Shown: one piece after another, positions 36,442 to 44,954 of the stretch
Layout of the letters: the number at the start of each line of letters is the position of its first letter
How positions within the stretch are numbered: the first letter of the stretch is position 1
Position numbers and translations under genes: made by a program
Assembly (NCBI RefSeq): GCF_014203795.1
Contig: NZ_JACHJU010000001.1
Span: 1,984,001-2,048,000, forward strand
Length of the DNA: 64,000 bases
Direction: 5' to 3'
From: Streptosporangium album
GTDB taxonomy: Bacteria > Actinomycetota > Actinomycetes > Streptosporangiales > Streptosporangiaceae
Notes under the pieces: model-generated
Told to the model about the DNA's origin: nothing
Seen by the model: only the letters and a program-made list of their open reading frames with translations
The model's database searches: none

Positions 36442-37209
36442 ATGAATCGTGTTGAGATGACTACTCTTAGTTACATGTCAGAGGTACGGTCGGTCGTCGC
36501 TCGAGACGACATATTCAGTCGGCGGATCCGCGAGCAGTGGACGGGGCAGTCAGGTCGGCGGCTCGACGCCCTGATCGCCGGGTGCGGGTGGCCCGAGCCG
36601 CTGCAGCTGGAGCTGGATGAGATGGAGGCGCGGATCACCGGCGTCGACGAGGATCTGCCGGTGCTGCGGACCAGCACCTCCGCGCGCAAGGACCTGGACT
36701 CCTGGACGCTGGGAGACCTGCGCTCGGTGCCGGTGGCGCCGAGGGCGTTCGACATCATCTACGTGTCGTTCCTGCTGGAGCGGATCGAGCATCCTGAGCT
36801 CGTGCTCGACCGGCTGCTCACCGGCCTGCGGCCGGGCGGGCTGCTGCTGCTGCAGATGCGCGACAGGACCTCCGCCTACGGGACGTGGGACCGGCTGATG
36901 CCCTCGGCGCTGCGGCGGCTGCTGTGGCACAGGTTCGCCCCGGCCGGCGCCGTGGGGCCCCTACCTTCCTGCTACGGGCAGATCACCTCGCGCGAGGGGA
37001 TGCACTCCTTCTGCCTGACACGCGGGCTCATGGTGACCGACGACTCCTCCGCCACGAGCGGACCAGCGCTGCGCGGCCCGCTGGGCGGGCTGACGCGCAC
37101 CGCCTGCTCGATACTGGAGACCCTCTCCAGGGGTCGGTGGCGCGCCTCCCACGATGAGATCATCATGGTGATCCGCAAGCCCCAGAGCCACTTCGCCCGG
37201 CTGGTCTGA
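36442..37209 (+). CDS. SAM-dependent methyltransferase-like protein
   Basis: 255 residues. Class I methyltransferase fold hints: a glycine motif LDALIAGCG, an acidic residue ending the next strand (ITGVDED), and AFDIIYVSFLLERIEHPELV with LRPGGLLLLQMRD. The first loop (GCGWPEP) is shorter than the classic GxGxG, so activity is not certain. First gene of the polysaccharide region, where methyltransferases often decorate sugars. ATG at 36442 follows GGAGGG with a 9-nt gap; later in-frame ATGs at 36457 and 36475 are less well placed. Confidence 0.7.
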   Translation: MNRVEMTTLSYMSEVRSVVARDDIFSRRIREQWTGQSGRRLDALIAGCGWPEPLQLELDEMEARITGVDEDLPVLRTSTSARKDLDSWTLGDLRSVPVAPRAFDIIYVSFLLERIEHPELVLDRLLTGLRPGGLLLLQMRDRTSAYGTWDRLMPSALRRLLWHRFAPAGAVGPLPSCYGQITSREGMHSFCLTRGLMVTDDSSATSGPALRGPLGGLTRTACSILETLSRGRWRASHDEIIMVIRKPQSHFARLV

Positions 37210-37279
37210 GAGGCGACCGGCTGGTGCCGGGGGGCCGGAGTAGGTAAGGTGGCAAAATCCGACTAATTCGATCGGGATT

Positions 37280-38518
37280 GTGGAGCTGATGACGGCGCCT
37301 TTCGACTGGACCCCCGACGCTCATGAGCTGGCCGATCTGGAGCTGCTGCTCTCCGGCGCGTTCCAGCCGTTGACGGGCTTCCTGAACTCGGCGGACGCGC
37401 ACGCGGTGGAGGATCACGGCATGCTGGCGGACGGCACGCCGTGGCCCGCGCCCGTGTCGCTCACCCTGCCCGGCGACCACCCCGCCGCCGCCGGCGACCG
37501 GATCACGCTACGCGACCCCGAGGGCGCCGCGCTGGCCGTACTGACCGTCACCGAGCGTGTGGGCACTTCCGTCGCCGGACCGGTGGAGGCGCTGGACGAG
37601 CCCGAGCACGGACCGTTCGCACGGCTGCGCCGCACTCCCGCCGAGATCCGCAAGGAGCTCGCCGACCGGGAGGTGCTGGCGGTCACCATGCGCGGCCCGC
37701 TGGACGACCTGGAGGAGATCAGAGCGACCGCCGAGGAGCTGGACGCGGCGATCCTGCTGCTCCCGCTGGCCTTCGGCGAAGGCGGGCCCGCGGTGGTCCG
37801 CGCCGCCCTCAAAGCCCGTGACCGGCTCCCCGAGGGCACGCTCGTGGCCGTGGTGCCGCTCGCTCCCCGGCAGGATCCCAGCATCGACCTGGAACTGCGC
37901 GAGCACGTGGCCGAAGCCTACGGCGCGACGGAGCACCTGGCCGGCCCCGAACCCGTGACGCTCCCCGGGCCGCCGCACCGGCGGGGGCTGGTGGTCTTCT
38001 TCACCGGCCTGTCGGGCTCCGGCAAGTCCACCGTCGCGCGGGGGCTGCGGGACACGCTGGCCGAACGCGGCAGCCGTACGGTCACCTACCTCGACGGCGA
38101 CGTGGTCCGCCGCCTGCTGTCGGCGGGGCTGAGCTTCTCCAGGGAGGACCGCGACCTGAACATCCGCCGGATCGGGTTCGTCGCCGCCGAGGCCGCCCGG
38201 CACGGCGGGCTGGCGATCTGCGCGCCCATAGCGCCCTACGCCGCCACCCGTGACGAGGTCCGCGCGATGGTCGAAGCCGTCGGCGCCGACTTCCTGCTGG
38301 TCCATGTGGCCACCCCGCTCGCCGAGTGCGAGCGCCGCGACCGCAAGGGACTCTACGCCAAGGCCCGGGCCGGGCTCATCCCCGAGTTCACCGGCGTCTC
38401 CGACCCCTACGAGGAGCCCGACGACGCGGACCTGGTCATCGACACCACGTCGATCAGCGTGGAGCGGGCCGTCCAGCAGGTGCTGGACCCGCTGATCCAG
38501 GGAGGGTGGGTCCGCTGA
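37280..38518 (+). CDS. cysC: Adenylyl-sulfate (APS) kinase with degenerate ATP-sulfurylase N-terminal half
   Basis: Makes PAPS, the sulfate donor, from APS and ATP. The C-terminal 180 residues are a complete APS kinase: P-loop FTGLSGSGKSTVARGL, YLDGDVVRRLLSAGLSFSREDRDLNIRR, ICAPIAPYAATRDEVR and ECERRDRKGLYAKARAG. The first 225 residues start like the PUA-like domain of ATP sulfurylase (LADLELLLSGAFQPLTGFLN), but the catalytic QxRNP and HxGH motifs are absent and the part is far shorter than a real sulfurylase, so it is probably inactive or regulatory. Real sulfurylase activity would come from CysDN at 50.9-53.1 kb. GTG at 37280 or ATG at 37289 may be used. Confidence 0.85.
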   Translation: MELMTAPFDWTPDAHELADLELLLSGAFQPLTGFLNSADAHAVEDHGMLADGTPWPAPVSLTLPGDHPAAAGDRITLRDPEGAALAVLTVTERVGTSVAGPVEALDEPEHGPFARLRRTPAEIRKELADREVLAVTMRGPLDDLEEIRATAEELDAAILLLPLAFGEGGPAVVRAALKARDRLPEGTLVAVVPLAPRQDPSIDLELREHVAEAYGATEHLAGPEPVTLPGPPHRRGLVVFFTGLSGSGKSTVARGLRDTLAERGSRTVTYLDGDVVRRLLSAGLSFSREDRDLNIRRIGFVAAEAARHGGLAICAPIAPYAATRDEVRAMVEAVGADFLLVHVATPLAECERRDRKGLYAKARAGLIPEFTGVSDPYEEPDDADLVIDTTSISVERAVQQVLDPLIQGGWVR

Positions 38519-38563
38519 GGACGCAGGCATGCGCGGTGAACCAGAAGAAGGGGTGAACGGCCG

Positions 38564-39526
38564 ATGGCCATCGACCTCCCGCTCGCCGTCGGCTCGTTCC
38601 TCGTCGCGATCGTCGTCGGCCTGACCGGCATGGGCGGCGGCGCGCTGATGACGCCGATGATGATGCTGTTCTTCAACGTGCCGCCGCTGGCGGCCGTCTC
38701 CAGCGATCTCGTCGCCTCCGCCGTGATGAAGCCGGTCGGCGGGATCGTCCACATGCGGCGGGGCACGGTCAGCCTGCGGCTGGTCGGCTGGCTGTGCGCG
38801 GGATCGGTGCCCGCGGCCTTCTGCGGAGTGCTCGTGGCCCGGGCCTTCGGGGACGGGGAGCAGGTCCAGCAGACGATCAAATACGCCCTGGGCGGCGCGC
38901 TGCTGCTGGCCGTCGCCGGGCTGGTCGCCAAGGCCTGGCTCTCGCGGCACGAGGGTCGCAGGGGGAAGGCCTCGGCGGACCTCGGCGAGATCGTCGTGCG
39001 CCCATTTCCGACCTTACTGGTCGGTACAATTGGTGGTCTGGTCGTCGGGATCTCCTCCGTGGGCTCAGGATCGTTGATCATCGTGGCGCTGCTCGCGCTC
39101 TACCCCGCGCTGAAGGCCAACCAGCTCGTCGGCACCGACCTCGTCCAGGCCGTGCCGCTGGTCATGTCGGCCGCCCTCGGCCACCTGCTCTTCGGTGACT
39201 TCCAACTCGACGTCACCACCTCGCTGCTGGCCGGCTCGATCCCCGGCGTCTACCTGGGCGCGCGGATCTCCGCCCGGGCGCCTGGCGGGATCATCCGGGC
39301 ACTGCTCGCGGTGGTGCTGCTGGCCTCCGCGTTGAAGCTCCTCGACGTGGGAAACGCGGCCACCCTCTGGATCCTGGCCGGCGCCGTGGCGGCCGGGGCC
39401 GTCGGATGGTCACTGCTCAGGGACCGCGCCCGCCCGGAGGTAGGGGTCGCGGGCGAGGTCGGAGAAGGTCCGCAGGCCGCCGGGAGTGGTGTCGAACCGG
39501 GTGTCTCCCCGAGGCGCGCGCGGTGA
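38564..39526 (+). CDS. TauE/SafE-family anion transporter
   Basis: 320-residue membrane protein with about eight helices in the two-repeat TauE/SafE pattern: VGSFLVAIVVGLTGMGGGALMTP and its second-half counterpart LLVGTIGGLVVGISSVGSGSLIIVAL. The family moves sulfite, sulfate or organosulfonates; next to an APS kinase gene it may supply sulfate or export sulfite, direction unknown. Codon 151 (39014-39016) is TTA. The last 30 residues are hydrophilic and coded in DNA that also encodes the C-terminus of the opposite-strand gene. Starts 45 nt after the APS kinase stop, so cotranscribed. Confidence 0.85.
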   Translation: MAIDLPLAVGSFLVAIVVGLTGMGGGALMTPMMMLFFNVPPLAAVSSDLVASAVMKPVGGIVHMRRGTVSLRLVGWLCAGSVPAAFCGVLVARAFGDGEQVQQTIKYALGGALLLAVAGLVAKAWLSRHEGRRGKASADLGEIVVRPFPTLLVGTIGGLVVGISSVGSGSLIIVALLALYPALKANQLVGTDLVQAVPLVMSAALGHLLFGDFQLDVTTSLLAGSIPGVYLGARISARAPGGIIRALLAVVLLASALKLLDVGNAATLWILAGAVAAGAVGWSLLRDRARPEVGVAGEVGEGPQAAGSGVEPGVSPRRAR

Positions 39527-40552
39527 GTCGAAGTAGACCAGCGCCTTGATCTGCGGGTAGAGCCGCATCTCCCGGCGGACCGAGGAGAAGAACGCCTCCT
39601 TGAACCCGGGCTCGGCGCGGCGCTCGAACACACCCCACTCGGCGATCATGATGGGCTTCGCCGGGAAGTGCGACTGCATCCACCGATAGAACCCGGGCCA
39701 TCCGGCGAATCCCTCGCGGGTCTTGTTGACCAGCCCGTCGAAGCTGTGCACCCTGTCGTCGACGTAGGGGTCCATGGCCACCCAGTCGACCACGTCGTCA
39801 CCGGGGTAGAGCCTCTCGAACCAGGGCTCGGCCGCCCAGTTCGGCGCGCCCATGTAGGTCATGACCGTGACCGCGTTCGTCACGCCCCGCTGCCTCAGGC
39901 GCAGCACCACGTGCCGGAACATCGCGGAGTAGTCCTCGGCGGTCATGCCCGAACCCGGCTCCTCCCGCACGTCGTTCTCCGGCTCGTGGTGCACGGTCAG
40001 GAAGAACCTCTCGGGGAAGCTCCCGCGGATGTGGTCGGCCAGCCGGTCGATCCGCCGGTCGATCGCACCGCCGGCGATCTCCGCCCAGGTGTGGCCGAAG
40101 GACGGCTTCCAGTTGACCAGCAGGAGCCTGCGGCGGGCGGGATCGCGCGCGATCGCGCGCTCCTCGGAGGTCGGGAAGAGCTCCGAGCCCCGGTGGTAGA
40201 CGTGCATGATGTCGGCCGGTCGGCCCATACGCCCCTCGGTCTGCTCCAGCGCCGGCCCGGGGCGCCTCCCGGTGAAGACCTCCGGCGCGACCCCCCACCA
40301 TGCCCCGCACGAGGGGACGAGCCTGGCGGTGACCTCGCAGGCGGGGGCCGACGGGCGGATGCCCAGCATGGCGTTGACCCGGGCCGTCATGCGCTCCGGC
40401 GAGTCCTCGGTAACCGCCGGAGGGTGACCGCAGGCGCCCATTCCGAGGACCAGAACGAGACCCACGCCGCCAATTATCATCTTGCGCGACAATATCCCCA
40501 AAAAGGTATTTATCCCATACAACGGTCCCTCACAGATGCTCCGCTCACGCAT
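39410..40552 (-). CDS. GH26-like glycoside hydrolase lipoprotein
   Basis: Up to 380 residues; a lipobox (LVLGMGAC) near residue 40 makes it a probable surface lipoprotein. TIM-barrel features resemble GH26 mannanases: acid/base Glu in FFLTVHHEPENDVREE, nucleophile candidate in KPIMIAEWGVFERR, and aromatic strand motifs AWWGVAPEV and DWVAMDPYVDD. In a polysaccharide locus it may trim or release the polymer. The start is uncertain: 40552 is the longest, while TTG or ATG codons at 40522, 40492 and 40480 would shorten the n-region. Its 3' end overlaps the opposite-strand transporter gene by 117 bp. Confidence 0.72.
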   Translation of the reverse strand: MRERSICEGPLYGINTFLGILSRKMIIGGVGLVLVLGMGACGHPPAVTEDSPERMTARVNAMLGIRPSAPACEVTARLVPSCGAWWGVAPEVFTGRRPGPALEQTEGRMGRPADIMHVYHRGSELFPTSEERAIARDPARRRLLLVNWKPSFGHTWAEIAGGAIDRRIDRLADHIRGSFPERFFLTVHHEPENDVREEPGSGMTAEDYSAMFRHVVLRLRQRGVTNAVTVMTYMGAPNWAAEPWFERLYPGDDVVDWVAMDPYVDDRVHSFDGLVNKTREGFAGWPGFYRWMQSHFPAKPIMIAEWGVFERRAEPGFKEAFFSSVRREMRLYPQIKALVYFDSPRAPRGDTRFDTTPGGLRTFSDLARDPYLRAGAVPEQ

Positions 40553-40682
40553 TTCCCGGCTTTACTCGCATCACACCTTCCCACCCCCCGGACGTGCCAT
40601 GTCACAGAGTTCGCCGGACCGCACCATACTTCACCTAGAGAAGGGGAGAAATGTCGGACAAACACTAGTTATCTCGCCGTGA

Positions 40683-40748
40683 TTGACAATGACGACCCGA
40701 AGAAAAACTTGCGTATCGGGTCGGAGAAATGGCGAGCCGACCTATAGT
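40683..40748 (+). promoter_or_regulatory. Possible promoter region of the polysaccharide operon
   Basis: The 240-nt gap 40553-40793 is A+T-richer than its surroundings. It holds a perfect -35 hexamer TTGACA (40683-40688) and a good -10 TATAGT (40743-40748), but these two are too far apart to act together, so which one is used is unclear. Confidence 0.3.
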
Positions 40749-40793
40749 TCCTAGGGTCCTGAAGCGTCAACGCCGCCCGAAAGGGACCGCATA

Positions 40794-41915
40794 ATGAGCC
40801 TGCCGCCGGACGTCCCGGTCCGCCGCTCCGGCGGAGAGCCGGCGGACTACACGTCCCTTCTCCGTCGCAGATGGCCGACCCTCCTGATCTTCCTCGCGGC
40901 CGGGCTCGGCGGCGGCGCCGCCCTGTTCCAGCTCACCCCTCCCGCCTACACCGCCTCCACCCAGGTGCTGGTGGCCGCGACGGGCCTCCCCGAACAGACC
41001 AACCAGGTGACCAATCGGCAGCGCGAGCCGCTCAACCTCGACACCGAGGTGCAGATCGCCCAGTCCGCGACGGTCGCCAAGAAGGTCAAGACCGCGCTCA
41101 AGAGCACGCCGGGGCCCGTCGAGGTGTCCGTGCCGCCCAACACCTCGGTTCTGCAGATCTCCTACACCGCCGCCGACCCGCGCACCGCGGTCGCCGGGGC
41201 CGACGCCTATGCCCAGGCCTATCTGGCCAACCGGCGCGAGTCCACCACACAGGCACTGGACGCCCAGCTCAAGGCGCTTCTCGCCAAGCTGAAACAGGTC
41301 AGCGCGAGCCTGGTCACGGTGGTGGACTCGCTCCCCGCGCTGGCGCGGGGCACGGCCGAGCGGACCATCGCCCTGCAGCGGCAGAACGTCCTCAGCCGAC
41401 AGGTCTACAACCTCACCGTCAAATACGACGCGCTCAAGACCATCGCCGTCACCCCGGGATCGGTGATCAGCGACGCGGTCACGCCGGCCAGGCCCAGCTC
41501 CCCCAGCGCCCCCCTCAACCTCGGCAGCGGCCTCATGCTCGGGCTGCTCGCCGGAGCCGGGGTCGCCTGGGGCCGCGACCGTCTGGACACCCGGATCCGC
41601 CAGGGCTCCGACGTAAAGCGCCTGACCGGCCTCGACATCGTCAGCGCACGGGAGATCAAGGAGCTGACGGGCACGGGGAGTGCCGTGCTGCTGGTCAGCG
41701 TGCCGGGTACGACCTCGCGGGAGGTGACGCAGGCCGTGCGGCAGCTCAACGAACGCGGGATCCCGGTGATCGGCGCGATCGTCACCCCGCCGGGCGAGCC
41801 GTCTGACACCTACAACCCCCGCGACTCCGGCCCGTCCTCCACGAGGAGGACCTCCACCCGGAGCCGGCGTGCGCCGGGCCCGCCCCCGAGCGACACGCTG
41901 GTCTTTCCGGCATGA
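40794..41915 (+). CDS. Wzz-like polysaccharide chain-length/export protein
   Basis: 373 residues. N-terminal Wzz domain (DYTSLLRRRWPTLLIFLAAGLGGGAALFQLTPPAYTA), a periplasmic coiled-coil segment, and a second helix LGSGLMLGLLAGAGVAWGRDRLD. After this comes a piece resembling the end of a bacterial tyrosine-kinase domain (AVLLVSVPGTTSREVTQAVRQLNERGIPVIGAIVTPPG) with no Walker motifs, then a Ser/Arg-rich tail. So the kinase part is degenerate or lost. ATG at 40794 follows AAGGGA. First gene of six overlapping genes. Confidence 0.82.
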   Translation: MSLPPDVPVRRSGGEPADYTSLLRRRWPTLLIFLAAGLGGGAALFQLTPPAYTASTQVLVAATGLPEQTNQVTNRQREPLNLDTEVQIAQSATVAKKVKTALKSTPGPVEVSVPPNTSVLQISYTAADPRTAVAGADAYAQAYLANRRESTTQALDAQLKALLAKLKQVSASLVTVVDSLPALARGTAERTIALQRQNVLSRQVYNLTVKYDALKTIAVTPGSVISDAVTPARPSSPSAPLNLGSGLMLGLLAGAGVAWGRDRLDTRIRQGSDVKRLTGLDIVSAREIKELTGTGSAVLLVSVPGTTSREVTQAVRQLNERGIPVIGAIVTPPGEPSDTYNPRDSGPSSTRRTSTRSRRAPGPPPSDTLVFPA

Positions 41916-43204
41916 GAGGCCTGCACCGGGCGGCGTGGCCGATCGCCGCGCTGCTGGTGGGATATCCGCTGTGGTGGGCGCTGGGCTTCGGCGGGCTGTC
42001 GGTGATCGTGCTGGCGGTGCCGATGGGGCTGATCCTCCTGCGGCGGCGGCCGATCAGGGCACCGCGGGGGTTCGGGCTCTGGCTGCTGCTCCTGGCGGGC
42101 TACCTGGTCAGCGCCCTCATGCTCGACGAGATGCCCCCGGACACCTACGGCGAGTTCAGCGCCGGGCGGGTGATCGGCTACGTGATGCGACTGCTCCTCT
42201 ACATCTCACTAATGATCATGGTGCTCTACCTGGGCAACCTCACCGAGCGGGAGCTGCCCCAGCTCACGCTGGTGCGCATGCTCGGCACGCTGTTCGTCAC
42301 CACCGTCGTGGGTGGCCTCGTGGGCGTGATCGCTCCGCACGCCGACTTCACCTCGCCGGTCGAGCGGGTCCTGCCCGGGTGGGTCAGCGGCAACTCCTTC
42401 GTCCACAACCTGATCCACCCCACCACCGCCCAGGTGCAGAAGGTCCTCGGCCACGCCTCCCCTCGCCCGGAGGCCCCGTTCGAGTGGGCCAACGCCTGGG
42501 GCAGCAACATCTCGGTGCTGCTCATCTGGTTCGTGGTCGGCTGGTGGGTGTACGGCGGGCCGCGCAGGCGCCTGGCCGTGGCCCCGCTGATCGCCCTGGC
42601 CGCCGTCCCGATCGTCTACTCCCTCAACCGCGGCCTCTGGATCGGCCTGGGCGTCGCCGTCGCCTACCTGTTCCTGCGGCTGGGCACGCGGGCCCGTGTC
42701 GTGGTCTGCTCGGCCACCGCCTGCGGGGCGCTGGTGTTCTTCCTCAGCCCGCTGCAGGCGATGGTGGCCCAGCGGCTGGACAACCCGCACAGCAACGACA
42801 TCCGCGCCTTCACCGTGTCGGCGACCGTCGCCGCCGCGGGCACCTCCCCGGTCATCGGCTACGGCAACACCCGCAACGCGACGGGTAACCACCGCACGGT
42901 CACCACGGGGAAGACCGACTGGTGTGACACCTGCGGCCATCCCCCGCTGGGCAGCGACGGCCAGCTCTGGCACCTGCTGATCACGCAGGGGTTCGTCGGA
43001 GCCGCGCTCTACGTGGCGTTCTTCACCGGGGCCATCCGCCGTCACTGGCACGACCGGAGCCCGATCGGTCTGGCCGGAGTCCTGGTGATGATCCTGACCC
43101 TGCTCTACATGTTCGTCTACGACGGGCTGGTCACGCCGCTCAGCCTGTATCTGATCTCGTTCGCGCTGCTCTGGAGAAACGGGATGGCGGGCGGGGTCAC
43201 ATGA
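41912..43204 (+). CDS. O-antigen ligase/polymerase-like membrane protein (Wzy/WaaL type)
   Basis: 430 residues with 10-12 membrane helices and a large loop in the middle. The arginine in VPIVYSLNRGLWIGLGVAVAYLFL and the loop ending QLWHLLITQGFVGAALYVAFF are typical of the Wzy_C family that polymerises or ligates repeat units. Cys in the loop (DWCDTCGHPPLG) are unusual. Start overlaps the preceding stop by 4 nt (ATGA). Confidence 0.82.
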   Translation: MRGLHRAAWPIAALLVGYPLWWALGFGGLSVIVLAVPMGLILLRRRPIRAPRGFGLWLLLLAGYLVSALMLDEMPPDTYGEFSAGRVIGYVMRLLLYISLMIMVLYLGNLTERELPQLTLVRMLGTLFVTTVVGGLVGVIAPHADFTSPVERVLPGWVSGNSFVHNLIHPTTAQVQKVLGHASPRPEAPFEWANAWGSNISVLLIWFVVGWWVYGGPRRRLAVAPLIALAAVPIVYSLNRGLWIGLGVAVAYLFLRLGTRARVVVCSATACGALVFFLSPLQAMVAQRLDNPHSNDIRAFTVSATVAAAGTSPVIGYGNTRNATGNHRTVTTGKTDWCDTCGHPPLGSDGQLWHLLITQGFVGAALYVAFFTGAIRRHWHDRSPIGLAGVLVMILTLLYMFVYDGLVTPLSLYLISFALLWRNGMAGGVT

Positions 43205-44100
43205 GCGACGCCCGTGTCCGGCTGCGCTACCTCGGCGAGACCCTCGACCTGCTGTTCCCCGGTTCCGGCGAGGCCCGGCCCTACAGCGTGCTCCCCCACT
43301 CCCTTCTCCCCCGCAGGCTGGCCCCCCGCGCCTGGTGGCATCCCGGCAGGAAGATCATGGTTCCGTCGGGGGAGGCCACGATCGCGACCTACCTCAGCGA
43401 GGTGCTGAGCGCCCCGGTCCGGGTCGTGCTGCACGTCCGGCCCGCCCTGCGGATCAACCGCAAGCCCATCCTGGAGGCCCACACCCCGGACGGGCTGGCC
43501 GCCTTCGTGAAGATCGGCGACACCGACCGGGTCCGCGAGCTCCTCGCGAACGAGGCACGGACCCTTCACCTGCTGGCCGGCGTGCCGCTGAAGACCGTCG
43601 TCGCGCCGTCCGTGCTGCACCACGGATCCTGGCGCGGTCTGTCCGTGCTCGCGCTCAGCCCGCTCCCCGTACGGCGTGGCCGGATCCCCGCAGACCTGCT
43701 CGTCGACGCCATCGACGAGATCAGCCGGATTCCCGACCGTGGGTCCGCCTGGCACGGCGACTTCTCCCCGTGGAACATCGCGCGCGGAGCGGACGGGCGG
43801 CTGCTGGTCTGGGACTGGGAACGGTTCGCCACCGGGGTGCCACCCGGCTTCGACGCCGTCCACCACTTCTTCCAGCGCGCCCTGCGCCGCGCCGACCCGG
43901 TGACCGCCGCACGGGCCTGCCTGGCGCAGGCCCTGCCCGTCCTCGCGCCGTTCGGGCTGTCGGCCGCAGAGGCCAAGCTGACCGCCATCCGTTACCTGAT
44001 CGCGCTGGCGGACCGGCACGCGGCCGACGGTCACACCCCGTTCGGGCCGCCCGAGCGCTGGCTCAACCCCGTCGTCGACTTCCAGGAGACCCTCACGTGA
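43201..44100 (+). CDS. Aminoglycoside-phosphotransferase-fold kinase
   Basis: 299 residues. Catalytic loop WHGDFSPWNIARG (HxDxxxxN) and metal-binding WDWERF are intact; the N-lobe lysine may be in LAAFVKIGDTDRV and Glu in ANEARTLHLL. The family phosphorylates small molecules, sugars or choline. Being inside the polysaccharide operon with ATGA and GTGA overlaps on both sides suggests a sugar, carrier-lipid or polymer-modifying kinase rather than antibiotic resistance; the substrate is inferred only. Confidence 0.78.
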   Translation: MSDARVRLRYLGETLDLLFPGSGEARPYSVLPHSLLPRRLAPRAWWHPGRKIMVPSGEATIATYLSEVLSAPVRVVLHVRPALRINRKPILEAHTPDGLAAFVKIGDTDRVRELLANEARTLHLLAGVPLKTVVAPSVLHHGSWRGLSVLALSPLPVRRGRIPADLLVDAIDEISRIPDRGSAWHGDFSPWNIARGADGRLLVWDWERFATGVPPGFDAVHHFFQRALRRADPVTAARACLAQALPVLAPFGLSAAEAKLTAIRYLIALADRHAADGHTPFGPPERWLNPVVDFQETLT

Positions 44101-44954
44101 AGCTCAGGCTGAAGCGTTCCGTCCACGCCCTCTCGCGGACCACCGGACGCCTCACCGCCCGGAGCCGGGTGCTGCCCTCCTTCCTGATCGCCGGGGCGCA
44201 GCGCTCCGGTACCACCTCCCTCTACCGGGCGTTGGCCCAGCATCCGCTGATCCTCAAGCCGGTGCTGCACAAGGGCGTGCACTACTTCGACGTGGCCTAC
44301 GGCCGGGGCCTCCTCTGGTATCGCGCGCACTTCCCACTGCGGGCCACGGCCTCCCGGCTGGCAAACCGGTACGGCTGCCGGCCCCAGGCCTTCGAGTCGT
44401 CGCCCTACTACCTGTTCCACCCGCTCGCCTGCTCCAGGATCGCCTGGGACCTGCCCGGGGTGAAGGTGATCGTGCTGGTCCGCGACCCGGTGGAACGCGC
44501 CTTCTCCGCCCACGCCCACGAGCTGGCGCGGGGCTTCGAGACCGAGGCGTCCTTCCCCAGGGCCGTGGAGCTGGAGGAGAGCAGGCTGGCCGGGGCGGTG
44601 GAGGGGCTGCGCGCGTCGCCCTATTCGCTGAACCACTCCCACCGCCACCACGCCTACCTGGCACGAGGCCGCTATGCCGGGCAGCTCGCCCCGCTGGAGG
44701 CGCTGATCGGCCGGGACCGGTTGCTCGTCCTGGACAGCGGGCGCTTCTTCTCCGAACCGGAGGTCGTCTACGACCGGGTGCTGGAGTTCCTCGGGCTGCC
44801 GCACATCGGCGATCCGGTGTTCGAGCGGCACAACGCCCGGCCCCGGCCGGCACCGATGCCCGAGTCGCTGCGCCGGGAGCTGACCGACCACTTCGAGGAA
44901 TCCGACACCCTGCTGACCTCGTGGCTCGGCACGGAGCCGACATGGCGGCGCTGA
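44097..44954 (+). CDS. Sulfotransferase (first of three)
   Basis: 285 residues, PAPS-dependent. 5'-phosphosulfate loop FLIAGAQRSGTTSLYRALAQ, 3'-phosphate motif VIVLVRDPVERAFSAHAHE, and a substrate region FESSPYYLFHPLACSR resembling heparan-sulfate N-deacetylase/sulfotransferase-type proteins of bacteria. Expected to transfer sulfate to the sugar repeat unit in the cytoplasm. GTG start overlaps the kinase stop (GTGA). Confidence 0.87.
   Translation: MKLRLKRSVHALSRTTGRLTARSRVLPSFLIAGAQRSGTTSLYRALAQHPLILKPVLHKGVHYFDVAYGRGLLWYRAHFPLRATASRLANRYGCRPQAFESSPYYLFHPLACSRIAWDLPGVKVIVLVRDPVERAFSAHAHELARGFETEASFPRAVELEESRLAGAVEGLRASPYSLNHSHRHHAYLARGRYAGQLAPLEALIGRDRLLVLDSGRFFSEPEVVYDRVLEFLGLPHIGDPVFERHNARPRPAPMPESLRRELTDHFEESDTLLTSWLGTEPTWRR

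Noticed and set aside
43201..44100. Antibiotic-resistance phosphotransferase
   Set aside because: Operon context with flippase, polymerase and sulfotransferases points to glycan modification, and no resistance-specific features are seen.
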